From positions 102,053,176 to 102,117,175 of the forward strand of contig OZ020598.1 in assembly GCA_963971535.1 (NCBI GenBank): a DNA stretch of 64,000 nt, written 5' to 3'. A program made the position numbers and the translations under genes. Below are positions 1 to 11,066 of this stretch, one piece after another (position 1 is the first letter of the stretch; each line of letters starts with the position of its first letter). This DNA is from Notolepis coatsorum (Eukaryota > Chordata > Actinopteri > Aulopiformes > Paralepididae). The notes beneath the pieces were generated by a model. It saw only the letters and a list, made by a program, of their open reading frames with translations, ran no database searches and was not told the DNA's origin.

Positions 1-139
1 AAAGTTTCCATAATTTATTTTGTTTCTGCCTCATCATAATTCCATCATCATCATCATAATCATGTATCCTTGTTCCCTTGTCTCTTCTCACCCAGGCTCC
101 TCTTCTCGTCTCCTCTCTTAACCTCTTCCCTCCCTCTCT

Positions 140-239
<100 letters not shown>

Positions 240-249
240 ACTTGAACAT

Positions 250-480
250 TTGGTCATTTAGCTGATGCTTTTATCCAAAGCATCTTACAAATTGTGTACA
301 ACAAGACAGCAGGCTGGGTTCACGTCGGGCAGCTCAGGGTAAGTGGTATTGTCCGTCTAGCAGTGCTGCATTTGCGTTGCTTCACTGCCAGTGCATAGTA
401 CAATTAAATGTACATGTTGTCATTTAGCTGACACTTCTATCCAAAGTGACTCACAAGGTCTGTGCAAACAGGTCAGCTGG
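250..480. repeat. Teleost interspersed repeat with two copies of the atttagctgacrctt motif
   Basis: A motif of the form catttagctgaygctt followed by ttatccaaagc occurs at 255-290 and again at 421-456. From general knowledge this motif is very widespread in teleost intergenic DNA and is usually part of a short interspersed or non-autonomous DNA element. I cannot define termini or target duplications here, so the family is left open. The LTR element starting at 492 lies just downstream. Confidence 0.55.
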
Positions 481-491
481 AAGGGTACAAC

Positions 492-531
492 TGTGGTAAT
501 ATTGTAGAAAAGTCTGTGGGAATTTACCACA
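492..531 (+). repeat. 5' LTR remnant (internally deleted)
   Basis: The first 13 bases match the start of the 3' LTR exactly, and the remaining bases match its last ~27 bases with one extra A. The two parts meet at ATTG, which is present at both break sites of the full LTR, so a microhomology-mediated internal deletion of about 1.15 kb is the simplest explanation. The promoter and poly(A) signal of this LTR are therefore gone. Confidence 0.8.
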
Positions 532-535
532 GAAA

Positions 536-553
536 TGGTGCCGTTCTTCCCTA
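536..553 (+). promoter_or_regulatory. Primer-binding-site-like sequence
   Basis: Lies four bases after the 5' LTR and begins TGGTGCCGT, starting with the TGG that pairs with tRNA 3' CCA. The first nine bases fit a tRNA-His primer as I recall it; the remainder does not. The position is convincing, the tRNA identity is not. Confidence 0.45.
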
Positions 554-3249
554 CCCTTTGTGTCTCCCCCTGAAAAGGTGCGGTAGGGTCTTGTCGTATG
601 TATCATATCTGGGCCTTGCTGTGGTGTTGGGGACACGGGTCAAAGGAGCTGGGGTGTTGCTGCGTTTGGAGTGATTAACGGTGGGCTTGTTGTCTGAATG
701 GAGGAGGGAGAGGGACAGGATGAGGTTGGTTGTGTACGCCACTGTTGGGACCCACGGTGAATATGGCTTCTGCATGCATGGGTTAGGGGGTGCGGTGTCT
801 TAGGTTAGGATGTCCGGAGGTATGACGATCGCGCTTGTTGTGCAGTGAACATGCAAACGTGGGCTTTTTGTGTTTGTATGTTCATTCAGACACAGGAGGC
901 CGGTCTCGGCCCAGCGGGCCACGGGGGTTGGGTTGGTTAACTCGTATGGAATATACTTTATGAACTGTACGGGGAAGTTGGAGTAATTACAAGGCCTCAT
1001 GTTATAGTAATGTGATTGCGTATTGGTGCCGCACAGGTATCTGGTCATGTTATAACGGGGGTGGCGTCGCATGACGGCAGGTAAAAGGCTTTTCTTGCTA
1101 GAAGCACGGTTATTCTGTTGTGTACGACAGGGGCGCGTTCTGAGTATGTAATTGCCCTAAAATTATTCTCAGGAATAGGGCGCAGGTAAGACGAGGAGAT
1201 TTGACTGTTCTGAAATGGAAGGGGAGCTGGGTCCAAGGTGCATTATGACCCTGCTTGTAGCCACAGAATAGGCGGGACGGGGACCGTGAGTGGGTCAGTA
1301 TGGGCATAAATGCGTCGGGCTAAGGGGCTCTGTTACTATTTCAGAACATGCAAGTCAAGTATGGTGAAAGATTGTTAGACCCTGGCATGATCAGCGCAGG
1401 GGTCTGTGCGATTGCAGGATTAAAACGTAGTAATTAATGGAAGTGTAGGGTGCCGGCGTGTTCAGGGTGAGTTGTACGTTCTATGGTAGAATTATAGCAC
1501 AAATTAAATGTAGATATATTTGCCGTCCTTAGGCATAGTGTCCTTTTTAATCTTGAGCGAAACCGGCCTGTTAATTGATTACGTTCGCTGTGATACAAAA
1601 ACAATTCGGTCGAAATCACTGATAAAGTACTTAATGGTTGTATGGGGACTATGGCTATGGTTAGGAATTGTATGGGGGGGCTGTGGCTATGGTTATGAAT
1701 GATTGGCGTAACGTAGGAGCTTAATGTTATTTTGTTATGATATTTTAATAACCAACGGACATATGTTGGAGGCGAGTCTTACTGTTGGCTGGGGCTAGCT
1801 AGCTTAGCTCTGTGGAAAGGTCCGCGGTGAAACTGGGGACGTTACAGTGGCGTTATGAGAGGATTGATTAAACACTGTGGCGGCGATTACAAGTAAGAGG
1901 CGGTTGAGACGCAGGGTGGCGAAATTGTGGCCGTTTTGAGGGTTATTATTGATGCAGTAACGATGGTATAATATGATATTAGGGATTCGCTGCTTGGTGA
2001 CGTCATAGTGTTGTGGAGAGTATGTAACGTTCACGGTGCTATGAAGTGAGGCGGAGTAGGTAGGAGAAAGGATTCGTGTTGAACTATATGTGCGGCGTTG
2101 GTTGGTGTGAGTGTGTTAAAAATTATTTTCTGTTAGAGTGGTTGGTTATTTTAAGCTTGTGTGAGTTGTTTATGCTTTGGATGGTACTGAGCGAATTGCG
2201 TGGATGAACGGATCTTGAAAGGCACGGCTCCCGTGAGGGCCTTGAACGTCGCATTAGAGCTGGCTAAAGCTAGTTAGCTTGCATGCCGTTGTTTTGTGGC
2301 GTTTGGGGGCGGCATATGTCACGTTTCGAGTTTTGAGAATGATGTTGGGGAAGGGGTAGATAACGTGGTAGATAACGTGATAAATGTCGTGGCAGATTAT
2401 GAATATCGGGGCAGGTTATGAATGTCGTGGCAAATTTTGGTTGTCGTAGGCAACGTTATAACAGCCGCATCGGTTGCCACTGCGCATGCGCGGTACAACG
2501 TGGATTGGGTCTGGTGCATTCGTGATAGTTCGCTCAGGGGATAGAAATAACGGGTAAGAGAATATTCTGCATTATGTAATATGGTTATATTTGTATATTG
2601 TGCATTGTATTTTTGTGTAAGCAGGGGAAGGGATGTAACATGTATAGTGGTTAGGTTAGGGGTGATAGTCAGTGAGGGTTTACTTAGGCTGCAAACAATA
2701 CAGTGAGCCTATTGAGGAGAAATGGAATAATGGATACATTGCCTATGATAAATCTGGGGTTCACAAACCGGCTATACTGGGTAGATTGTAGTATTGTCTT
2801 TGATGCAAACGGGTATATTTTTATCCAGGGGGGAATGAATAGGGATTGATTAAAAATAAGTACAGCTAGATACACACAATTGTTAAGGGGATGCAGACCA
2901 AAGGAAGACTTTTGTCTTGTTTACATCAGGGTCCCCCAGTTTCACACATGTGTATGAAGAAAGGAGCGTTTAGGGCTAACCACTATAAATGTTATGCTGA
3001 AATGAATGATGCCTACATGTATAATAATTAGAGTTGATGGACATTTCCAGTTTTTTAATTTGTGTAACATGTACAATGGTAAGCTTGAGTAGAATGATGT
3101 TTTGTTTTATGTAGCTTGAATTAAGATGCTTGTATAGAATGCATTGATGTTGAAATGTCAGATGTTGATACTTGTTATAGCTTTAATGACACTGTTGATT
3201 TAAATAGGATGATGTTTATATTAGTTGCTAAATGTTTTGTAGTGGAATT

Positions 3250-3430
3250 TGATACAAGCCCGGTTGTGAAGCAGGATAATTTACTGATGCTTGTTTTAGA
3301 GTGTTAAATCTTTAATACACTGTTAATATGGTTAAGACATGTGTTGATGCTTGTTTTAGATTATTAAATCTTTAATACACTGTTAAAATGTTGACACAAG
3401 CCTCCGACTTGTAGGATAATTTATTGATGG
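3250..3430. repeat. Short tandem/direct duplications inside the LTR element
   Basis: The text beginning gatgcttgttttaga occurs at 3286 and 3346 (spacing 60) and is followed each time by a variant of ttaaatctttaatacactg. The flanking text around acaagcc...aggataattta also occurs twice (about 3253 and 3395). The copies are slightly diverged. Confidence 0.7.
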
Positions 3431-4343
3431 AGGCTTGCTGAAGATGACACATTTTGATATGGTTGTGTTTACAGTGATCGACATGATTGTTTTTATTGAT
3501 CCTTAATAATTGTATACGCTGGGGAGGGGGTTGGCCTTCTCCCTGGGAATGTGTGATTAATTCAAAAACCTGGGGGCGGCTTGCCTCTGGGAAGATGAGA
3601 AGTGTGATTAACCATTTAATGATTTACAGATGAAGGTTATTTCATGAAGTGAGGAGATAGGGTCTTTGTGTCAAAAGCCTTTGTGCTCAGGGGAGACTGT
3701 ATGCATGGGTCATGAAAGAGGCAAAAGTTGAGAAGGTTATATTACCCAGGGGGGTAGGAATCCTTTTGAGGCGGGCCAATATGCCCAAGGGGGGTCAGGA
3801 TGTACAGCTGCTTACAATAGCTGTTCTTTTATGACAGGATGAGAGAGATTAGATGCAACAGGATGAGAGAGGTCAGAGGTGAAGATGCAGGAGACAGTTG
3901 CTAATACAGAACACAGCTGGGTTAAGTGAGTGAGACAATCAAGAAAGTGGCATTCATTTGGGGTTATGACTTATGAAAGTTAACTGGTTGATAAGGGAAT
4001 AATTTGAAACTGTCTGTGCACTGGACGGCAGGGATGGTTCTAAATTTAAGATGGGTCCAGTCCATCTTTGAAGTGAGGGTAGGAGTGCAGAAATAAGGGT
4101 AGATTGTGTTTAGCCTGGAGACAGCTGAGAGCAGGAAGGTAGGGAAACTAACGTTGTCTGTGGACCTGAGTGATGATTAATGAGTTAAATGTGTGTGTTG
4201 AATGAGAGAGTTTTGATGCATGAGTGAAACAAGCGTGAATGGCTTTGGTTATGAGTGTTTACCTAGACATGTGAGGATGAGCTGAGTGTCTTTTGATTTC
4301 AGTGGGTGCTTGAGCGGGGGATGGGCCCCATGTTCTGCCTTAC

Positions 4344-4346
<3 letters not shown>

Positions 4347-4380
<34 letters not shown>

Positions 4381-4442
4381 ACACACACGGACACGCACAC
4401 ACACACACACACACACACAGACACACACAGACACACATTCAC
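4347..4442. repeat. (CA)n microsatellite, impure
   Basis: CA repeat with interspersed GACA and GGACACG variants. It lies inside the LTR element interior. Confidence 0.9.
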
Positions 4443-6110
4443 ACAATTTGGTCACACATGCATGCACGCACGCAACTTAGCTTTCACTTAAGGTGAAACT
4501 GGTCTTAAGAATAACAAAATGGGTTTAAGTATGATATATCTGTGTTTATGTAATCAATTGGATGAGGGATTGGATTAGATTTTTAGAGTTCTTTTCTATT
4601 TTTTAATCTTTGAATTTAGCGTTTAGATTTCTTTTCTTTTCTTTCTAAATAACCATTAAGGTGGTCTGCGGTTGGAGCTGCGTAATTTCATTTGATTTTC
4701 ACATCTGTTGGAATGTTTTTTTTGATTATTTGCCTTTTGTTTGTTGTTTCTCTGTCATGATCTGGTGAGAGGACTGTTGGAGCGTGAGATGCATTGGGAC
4801 AGATCAATGGCAGTTAAGTGGTCCTATTACGTTTGCATAATGGTTTAAACATTTGGCTTCTCTTGAGGAATATTTGACATATTGTGTAAAGAAAATTTGT
4901 TTTGTGTTCTTGTTCCCTTGCAGTTCAGTCGGAGAGGGAGGATGGACCATCACAAGTGGAGGGATCATGGGGAAAATGTGTAGGGATACATTTCATTAGA
5001 TTATGACACGATGGTGTGAACCCGTTCAGTCAGTTCCTGTGGGAGATTGTTGGACTGAGGAAAGAGGTCACTTGTAGACGCGGCCCCTCCTTCAATATAG
5101 CCCCGGATACAAAGGCCGGAGGTTGAGACAAACCTCCAGACTGACGGAGTCGTTCGTCTGTAGATCCATGGAAATACAGTCATGGGACAGAATATGACGA
5201 GGTCCAGGCCTACGAACGTTGGCTTCAGCTGAGGCTGGCCGACATGGGGTGGAGGGGGGGGGGCGAAAACGGTCGGGGACTGTGCAACCAAAGCGTTGAA
5301 CAAGGGCCTCTGTGTGATTGATTGGTATGTTGGACGGGAGGTGACTGAACGGTAACAACTGGTATAGATTATGACACAACGCAAGAGTACTGAACTAAAC
5401 ACATACACATAGGTAGGAGATTAGGTGTAGGTTATGGCCGGTAATTTCTGGTGAACATTTTTTTCCCTTGGGTGCTGCTCCGCCCTCCCTGTCCGTCTGT
5501 GCGCAGAGGTGGTAAGGTTTATGTCCATAGGGATGTTCATAAAAGGGGGGAGAGGTGAGAAGACCAACTGAGTTGATTATGCAAAATGTGATTGGGCTGA
5601 CTTGGAAAAGGAATTAACAGGAGAGGAGAAGCAAAATGTATGAAAGAATGAATACTAATTTCTGTCTCCCCAGATCATGTAAACGGATACCATAATTTTA
5701 AAAAATTGTGTTTTATTTGAAATATGTAATGTTTAGATTAAATTGTTTTAATTGTTTTCAACAAATAGGCCTCTGGCTGTGAGCCCAGAAGAACAAAGCC
5801 GGATGAAAGAGTGGTAAACACTGTTTCATTTAAGGCAGAGTAGGTTAATTGGGGTTCTGGATGAATGGGTCATTTGGATTCCCCGGGAGGGGGCCATAGT
5901 CAGGGGAAATGTGGGAAAGAAAAGAAGAAGACAAGAAGGCAAAAATTGATGAGAGGTACCAAAGAAAAATGGAAAAAGAAAAAATGGAAAAAGAAAAAAT
6001 GGAGAAATTTTGAAAAAAATGAATTTTAATTTTGGGAAAAAATGAATTTTATTATGTATGGTTAGTATGAAAATCAAGTCAATATACAGTATATGACAAT
6101 GTGAATTGCC

Positions 6111-6121
6111 AAAGTGGGGAA
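6111..6121 (+). promoter_or_regulatory. Polypurine tract of the LTR element
   Basis: AAAGTGGGGAA directly abuts the TG start of the 3' LTR, the expected position of the plus-strand primer. One T interrupts the purine run. Confidence 0.6.
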
Positions 6122-7306
6122 TGTGGTAATATTGCCTTGGAATTTCATAATTAATATGTGTGAATAAATTAGAGAACCATACTGCAAAAAGGAATGTGTG
6201 CCCTTTCAACAGTAGAGGGTGTTTTAAGTGATACTGGTGTTACAGAAATAGTCAATAAACCCCCACTAACAAATGTACTCAGAACAAAGAGACAAAGGTC
6301 ACACCTACTGTGACCAGATTACCGCAGAGGACAGCTGGTCTAACCAGAGACCTCATACTGGCTCTGACATTATAAGACAGGACAATCTATTAATCAACTG
6401 TTTAGTATCAAAAGGTCTCATATGGTGTCTGGTATCAGTCTAAGAAAGCACTGACTGTACTTGGATGATATTAGACATCTATAGCCATATAGAAGGAATG
6501 TTAAAGTTATATATTATTCATTTAAGAGGAGATTTCTGTTGGGACAGACCCATCAGGAAGACAATGACGGGGGCCACTAGCGGCCCCTCTGGGTATTGAG
6601 TCAAGATCCACACAGGAGATCAAAGCCCCAACAGGAAGAAAACACCAACCCCCCACAGAAGGCGCCCACAGGAGATGTATGATTGGATCAACTGTAATAG
6701 TGCTATTTTGGCTAGACATGATAGGATATAAGGAAGAGACAAATTGTAATTCGGGAGCTCTCAGACCGGGACCACCACAGGGGGTCTGGGGGCTCCACCG
6801 CTTCGTCCACCCAGAGACTACTGCTGTGCTGTTTGCATTTTATGTGAGTAAAATCATGGGAAAACACCATTTGTTGTTTAAAGTTTAGTGTAAATCCTTA
6901 ATATCTGAGACCAGATTTACTCATGTATAAATGTGTGCAGCATGGTCAATGTATGTTCAGATTATGTTATCGACTGTTTCATGTACATTATTGAGGTTGG
7001 AGATGTAAACCTGATTGTGATATTTCTGTACAACAGACAGCTGTTAATGTTCTCTGATCATCTTTTGTATGTAGAAGTCAACCTTTTATTCACCCTTGGC
7101 CCTGACTCAAATAAATCAGTTGAGATGAAATACAGTTCTGGTTTGTCTGGCCTACACGTTTTATTCCTCATCTGCTAAAGTCTGATGAGGAGACCAACAA
7201 TTCTATCAAGTATGAGTCTTTCCTCCTCCTTCCAGATAGTCAATCTCATTGTGTTGTGCTACAATAACCTCAAATTATTGTAGAAAGTCTGTGGGAATTT
7301 ACCACA
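6122..7306 (+). repeat. 3' LTR, full length
   Basis: 1185 bp, TG...CA termini. A TATA-like gatataagg lies at 6725-6733 and AATAAA at 7110-7115, in the order expected for U3-R-U5, so U3 would be about 600 bp. Coding frames inside it are short and unremarkable. Confidence 0.75.
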
Positions 7307-7310
7307 CAAC

Positions 7311-7790
7311 TCTTTCAGCTGAGTAACAATGTTCATCAAAAAGTGTTGAAACTACACATGTTAGCTTAGTAGCTAGTAATATAGGCAAGGACGATTATTT
7401 CGTGTCAAAGTGCATGCTAGTAAAAGACAATACAAAGGTTATTGTGTGTTTTTTTTGTTTTGTTTGGTTTTTTCCTTCATTTCAGATATTGATTGAAGAA
7501 GTGTGTTTTTAGTCAGTAGAGACATAGCAGCATAGTAGGTAGTAGTATGGGCATAGTACATATTAGATCATGTAGTTGTATAGACACAGTAGCTAGTGCA
7601 TACTAGTAAAAACGAAAAAGTATAATTTTTATTCAGATATTGATTGAAAAGGTGTGTTTTTAGTGAATGGCAGACAATTGGGCAGGTTTCAGCTGTGCTG
7701 ACTGTGGTGGGATGTTCGTTCCACCACCGTAGAGCCAGGGCAGAGAACAACCTGCTTTGTTTTGATGATTTCCCAGGAGCCAGAAGAGGA
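7311..7790. other. No gene recognised
   Basis: AT-rich intergenic sequence. Two weakly similar blocks containing tagtaaaa...atattgattgaa and a gtgtgttttta tail (around 7415-7510 and 7600-7665) look like an old local duplication. Confidence 0.4.
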
Positions 7791-8175
7791 GTGACTGATG
7801 TAAACTAAATGTGACTGATGTAAACTAAACGTGACTGATGTAAACTAAATGTGACTGATGTAAACTAAATGTGACTGATGTAAACTAAATGTGACTGATG
7901 TAAACTAAACGTGACTGATGTAAACTAAATAACTGATATAAACTAAATAACTGATGTAAACTAAATAACTGCTTTGTTTTGATGATTTCCCAGGAGCCAG
8001 AAGAGGAGTGACTGATGTAAACTAAATGTGACTGATGTAAACTAAATGTGACTGATGTAAACTAAATGTGACTGATGTAAACTAAATGTGACTGATGTAA
8101 ACTAAATGTGACTGATGTAAACTAAATGTGACTGATGTAAACTAAATGTGACTGATGTAAACTAAATGTGACTGA
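7751..8175. repeat. 20-bp minisatellite with a higher-order duplication
   Basis: The unit is gtgactgatgtaaactaaat, repeated from 7791 with C/T variants and 15- to 16-bp short units near 7930-7965. A non-repeat leader beginning ctgctttgttttgatgattt precedes the array at 7752 and recurs at 7969, so leader plus array has been duplicated with a spacing of about 217 bp. Confidence 0.92.
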
Positions 8176-8229
8176 CTGAACTTTATATTTAATATAACTC
8201 TCACATGTTGTTGAAAAAAAGACAACTCT

Positions 8230-8540
8230 TTACACTCTGTGATCTACCTTATCTCCTCTCCTCTCCTCTCCTCCCCCTCTCCTCTCCTCCATCAATCATG
8301 CTAAACCAGCCATCTCTCCTCTGTCTCCGCTCTGTATCCCCCTCTCTTCTCTCAGTCCTCTTCTTTCCTGATCCTCTCCTCCTGGTATTTCCTGACTTTG
8401 CTATAGCACCATATTATCCCTCCCCTCTCACCACTCCCCCCCCCCCCCCCCCCCCCACACACACACACAACCCTCTCTCTGACCTGTCCATCATCCTCCC
8501 ATCATCTGTTATTCTCCTCACCCGTCCTCCCTGCTAGCTC
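8230..8540. repeat. Pyrimidine-rich stretch with poly(C) and (AC)n
   Basis: CT/CCT-rich text with a run of about 21 C at 8436-8456 followed by a short AC run. The open plus-strand frame here is compositional only. Confidence 0.8.
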
Positions 8541-8945
8541 GCAGCCCATAGGTAGGTTAACCTCGGAGCCCTCGCTTTCCGCTCTCAGGAAACGTGAGTG
8601 ACAGTCTCTCCTCACACCCATCAGGCTTTGGTTCGTGAACCCTGTGCCTTTCTAGACTTTTCCACATCCAGGTTGTCTCTCTCCCGTCTTAATTATTAAC
8701 CTCTTAGGCACCATGGGGCACGTTGCACGTCGCAGCACGTCACAGCAAATTTGCCCTTGTCTGTCGGCTTCAGACTGTGTCATTGCCGATCAACCAAGAC
8801 ATTGTTTGAAAGCTAAAATGGCCACCATTTGATTGACACCCTACTCTACCTATTATGTGCTTCCAATCTCGGGTTATAAGACCAAACAGCCAACGAGCGT
8901 CAGTTTCAGCCTAAAAGCCCAACACATTTCTATCCTCATTTAAAG
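8541..8945. other. No gene recognised
   Basis: Intergenic sequence of ordinary composition. I see no conserved motif, splice-bounded exon or repeat unit that I can support. Confidence 0.4.
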
Positions 8946-9545
8946 TTGTTACGAGTGGGGGTAGTGTGGAGAGGAGAGAGAACCCAATACTGCGGACAAT
9001 GATGATGAGAGGCAGAGACGGCAGGGTTCGTGTAGATAATGACTTTACTTAAGTTCACCAAGCACTACACGAAAATAGGACAACAACGACGCAGCCGTGC
9101 TGGTACGATGAACAAGGACTTGAGAACAAACAAAAGAAAATAAACAGTGCAGCCATGCTGGCACTAGAATAACGTACTGGAGAAAACGGAAAACAAACAG
9201 GCAACATCAAAACAATAACACTTACTAGAATGATACAAGGGAGAGCAATGACGTGGGCAGGAAACAGGTAAACTGGAGGTAATGACGCCACAACGAGGAA
9301 AGCAAGACACACACATATATACCAGACTAAATAAGATTGGCAACAGCTGGCCAGGCCAGTCTAAAACACAAGCAAATTATAAACTAGACACATAAGCATA
9401 ATTACAACAACACCAGACAGGGGAAAACATCACACCAGGGAAGGGAACGTCAACAACGACAACACAGAATTACATTGCTCAAACTATTAATTACATTAAT
9501 TATACTTATCAAAATAGGCAAAATGGTCGCCTGCATCATCTGATG
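8946..9545 (-). other. Unclassified interspersed-element tail, minus strand
   Basis: Read on the minus strand this looks like a transcript 3' end downstream of the GC-rich coding-like segment at 9553-10815. It ends in a block containing aagtaaagtcatt, a cgaaccctgccgtctctgc-like text and a terminal actcgtaaca. From memory, similar gttac/cgtaaca-terminated tails with a 'tgggttctctc' phrase are common in teleost repeats. I cannot name the family. Confidence 0.35.
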
Positions 9546-9552
9546 ATGTCTA

Positions 9553-10815
9553 CTAGGTGGCGGCATGATACCAGGGGCTGGACCCGGGGACCGAGGCCCG
9601 ACGAGGGGGGGTGGGGACGGGGACAGAGGCCCGGAGAGGGGAGGCGGGGAGAGAAACAGGGAGCCGGTCAGGGAGCCTGGAGCCAAGGGGCGAGGGTAAG
9701 GACTCCGGAGCAGGATCCCGGACGAGGGACCCTCCAGCCGCCGGACTAGGAACCGGATCAGGAGAGCCGGAACGTAGGTGGGACGGCGCCCCATGGCAAA
9801 GACCACGGCGAAGACCACGGCGAGGACCACGGCGAGGACCAGGGCGCCGGTCACGGCGTAGGTCTGGACCAGACGGAGCGCCAGGACCAGTTGAGAAGCC
9901 GGGACCCGGCGTCGCTGCCGGACCAGGTGTAGAGGCTGGGCAGAGCGTGGAGACCGGATCGGTCTCGGCGGCGAGGCGTGGCGTAGGATCCGGAGATGAG
10001 GAGCCTGGAACCGGTGTAGCAGCCGGACCAGGCGTAAAGGCTGGGCAGGGCGTGGAAGCTGGAGGAAGAACGGTAACAGCCGGGACTATGCCGACCTGAA
10101 CCAGGCTGGCAACGGCGGCCGGATCAGCTGTGGAGGGCTGGCTAGCCACAACAGCCACGCTAGTCCTCCGAGCCTTGCTTCTTCTTCTCGGAGATCTGTT
10201 AGCTGCAGGGGCTAAGCTACCGGACAAGCTATGTGCTACCCATTGAGGCCTGGTTAGCTTCAGGAGCTAGGCTAACCGTGAGGGTATTGCTAGCTGGGAG
10301 GGCCTGGCTAACAGCAGGAGCTAGGCTAACGGTAGAGGCTGGGTTAGCCGTGGAAGCCTGAATAGCTGCAGGGGCTAAGCTAGCAGATGGGGTTGTGCTA
10401 GCTGTGGATGCCTGGCTAGCTGCAGGGGCTAATCTAGCAGACAGGGTTGTGCTAGCTGTGGATGCCTGGCTAGCTGCAGGGGCTAAGCTAGCAGACAAAT
10501 CTGTGCTAGCTATGGATGCCTGGCTAGCTGCAGGGGCTAAGCTAGCAGACGAGTCTGTGCTAGCTGTGGATGCCTGGCTAGCTGCAGGGGCTAAGCTAGC
10601 AGACGAGGCTTGCCTAGCTGTCTCCATGAGAGAACAGACCTGGTCAGCCATAACCCTCATCTGAGGCGCCTGTGTCGGACTCTCCTTTGCCACGTAGTCG
10701 ATCATCTTCAACCAGAATACCCATTTAGCAGGATAGTAGCTTGTCAGATCCCTGTCTATCATGCCGCGCATGATGGCCATCGTCTCAGTCACCTTGTCCG
10801 CTGGGTTCTTGAGTG
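9553..10815 (-). other. GC-rich minus-strand coding-like segment, unknown
   Basis: Two minus-strand open frames lie end to end: 10963-10229 (244 codons) and 10227-9553 (224 codons). They are offset by one base within an SLAPAA repeat that continues across the break, so a 1-nt insertion seems to have split one frame. The only non-repetitive part (about 10810-10640) reads as a helical stretch with MAIMRGMIDRDLTSYYP and KMIDYVAKES, which I do not recognise. It is followed by the 54-bp repeat, then proline/arginine-rich repeats (TPGPAATPGPG, RRGPRRGPRRG). The part upstream of about 10815 is antisense to the hAT remnant and is not real coding. It may be a gag-like or accessory ORF of an unidentified element, or only repeat-driven openness. 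Confidence 0.35.
10200..10630 (-). repeat. 54-bp coding-like minisatellite
   Basis: About seven to eight units encode an 18-residue repeat on the minus strand with core SLAPAASQASTAST; on the plus strand the core is ctagctgcaggggctaagct. The unit is a multiple of three, so the frame is kept. One unit near 10215 carries an extra base and shifts the frame. Confidence 0.85.
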
Positions 10816-11066
10816 AAGAAAGAAAAAACAGAAGGCGTACCATTTCCATCAAGATTGGGAGACCGACTTTCTTCACAAGTGTAAAAGACAAGTGTGTGTG
10901 CTTGATTTGTGGAGCGTTGTTGTGGAGCGGCACTTCAACACACTTATTAAGAAGGATGACCATGACTCTCCTTGTGGCAGCAGCCTGCGCTCAGCTAAGG
11001 TGAGCGAGTTGAAAGCAGGATTGCAACAGCAGCAAATCGTTATTCACAAAACCAATGAAGAAAATA
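10816..11066 (+). pseudogene. hAT transposase N-terminal fragment (GTF2IRD2/Charlie-like)
   Basis: Plus-strand frames give YHFHQDWETDF, then TSVKDKCVCLICGA, then VVVERHFNTL and SSLRSAKVSELKAGLQQQQ. The pattern of an N-terminal tryptophan-rich start, a CxxC pair, ERHF and a KVxELKxxLxxQQ helix is typical of the BED-like zinc-binding N-terminus of Charlie-type hAT transposases and their GTF2IRD2-like relatives. The pieces lie in two reading frames, so at least two frameshifts are present and this copy cannot encode a transposase. The remainder continues beyond the LINE insertion at 11476. It abuts the unclassified minus-strand element on its left. Confidence 0.7.

Larger units (their letters stand above)
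532..6121 (+). other. Non-coding interior of the LTR element
   Basis: About 5.6 kb with no recognisable protein. The first 2 kb is GC- and CpG-richer with GGTT/GTGG-rich text; 2.5-3.5 kb is AT-rich; 3.5-6.1 kb is purine-rich on the plus strand. Local structure includes short tandem copies of a gtagataacgtg-type motif near 2355-2440, a partial ~60-bp tandem duplication at 3286-3390, and a CA microsatellite near 4350. A 135-codon minus-strand frame at 5001-5408 has no recognisable domain and is proline-rich because of a G run. I assign no function to any of this. Confidence 0.6.
492..7306 (+). mobile_element. LTR retroelement without recognisable coding content (LARD-like or heavily reduced ERV)
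   Basis: Seen directly: the element starts TGTGGTAATATTG at 492 and ends TTACCACA at 7306, giving a perfect 8-bp inverted terminus. It is flanked on both sides by CAAC (488-491 and 7307-7310), a 4-bp target duplication as gammaretrovirus-like integrases make. The start sequence recurs at 6122 and the end sequence at 531, so LTRs exist at both ends. The 5' LTR is only 40 bp (492-531), the 3' LTR 1185 bp (6122-7306). A primer-binding-site-like TGGTGCCGT follows the 5' LTR at 536, and a purine-rich tract precedes the 3' LTR. The interior (532-6121) has no open frame above about 135 codons on either strand, and I see no gag, protease, RT, integrase or env motifs. Inference: a large non-coding retrotransposon derivative moved by an autonomous relative, or a decayed ERV. 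The near-identity of the LTR ends argues against great age. Confidence 0.8.

Noticed and set aside
5001..5408. 135-codon minus frame inside the LTR element
   Set aside because: No recognisable motif, antisense to the element, proline run caused by a G tract. Kept only as a remark.
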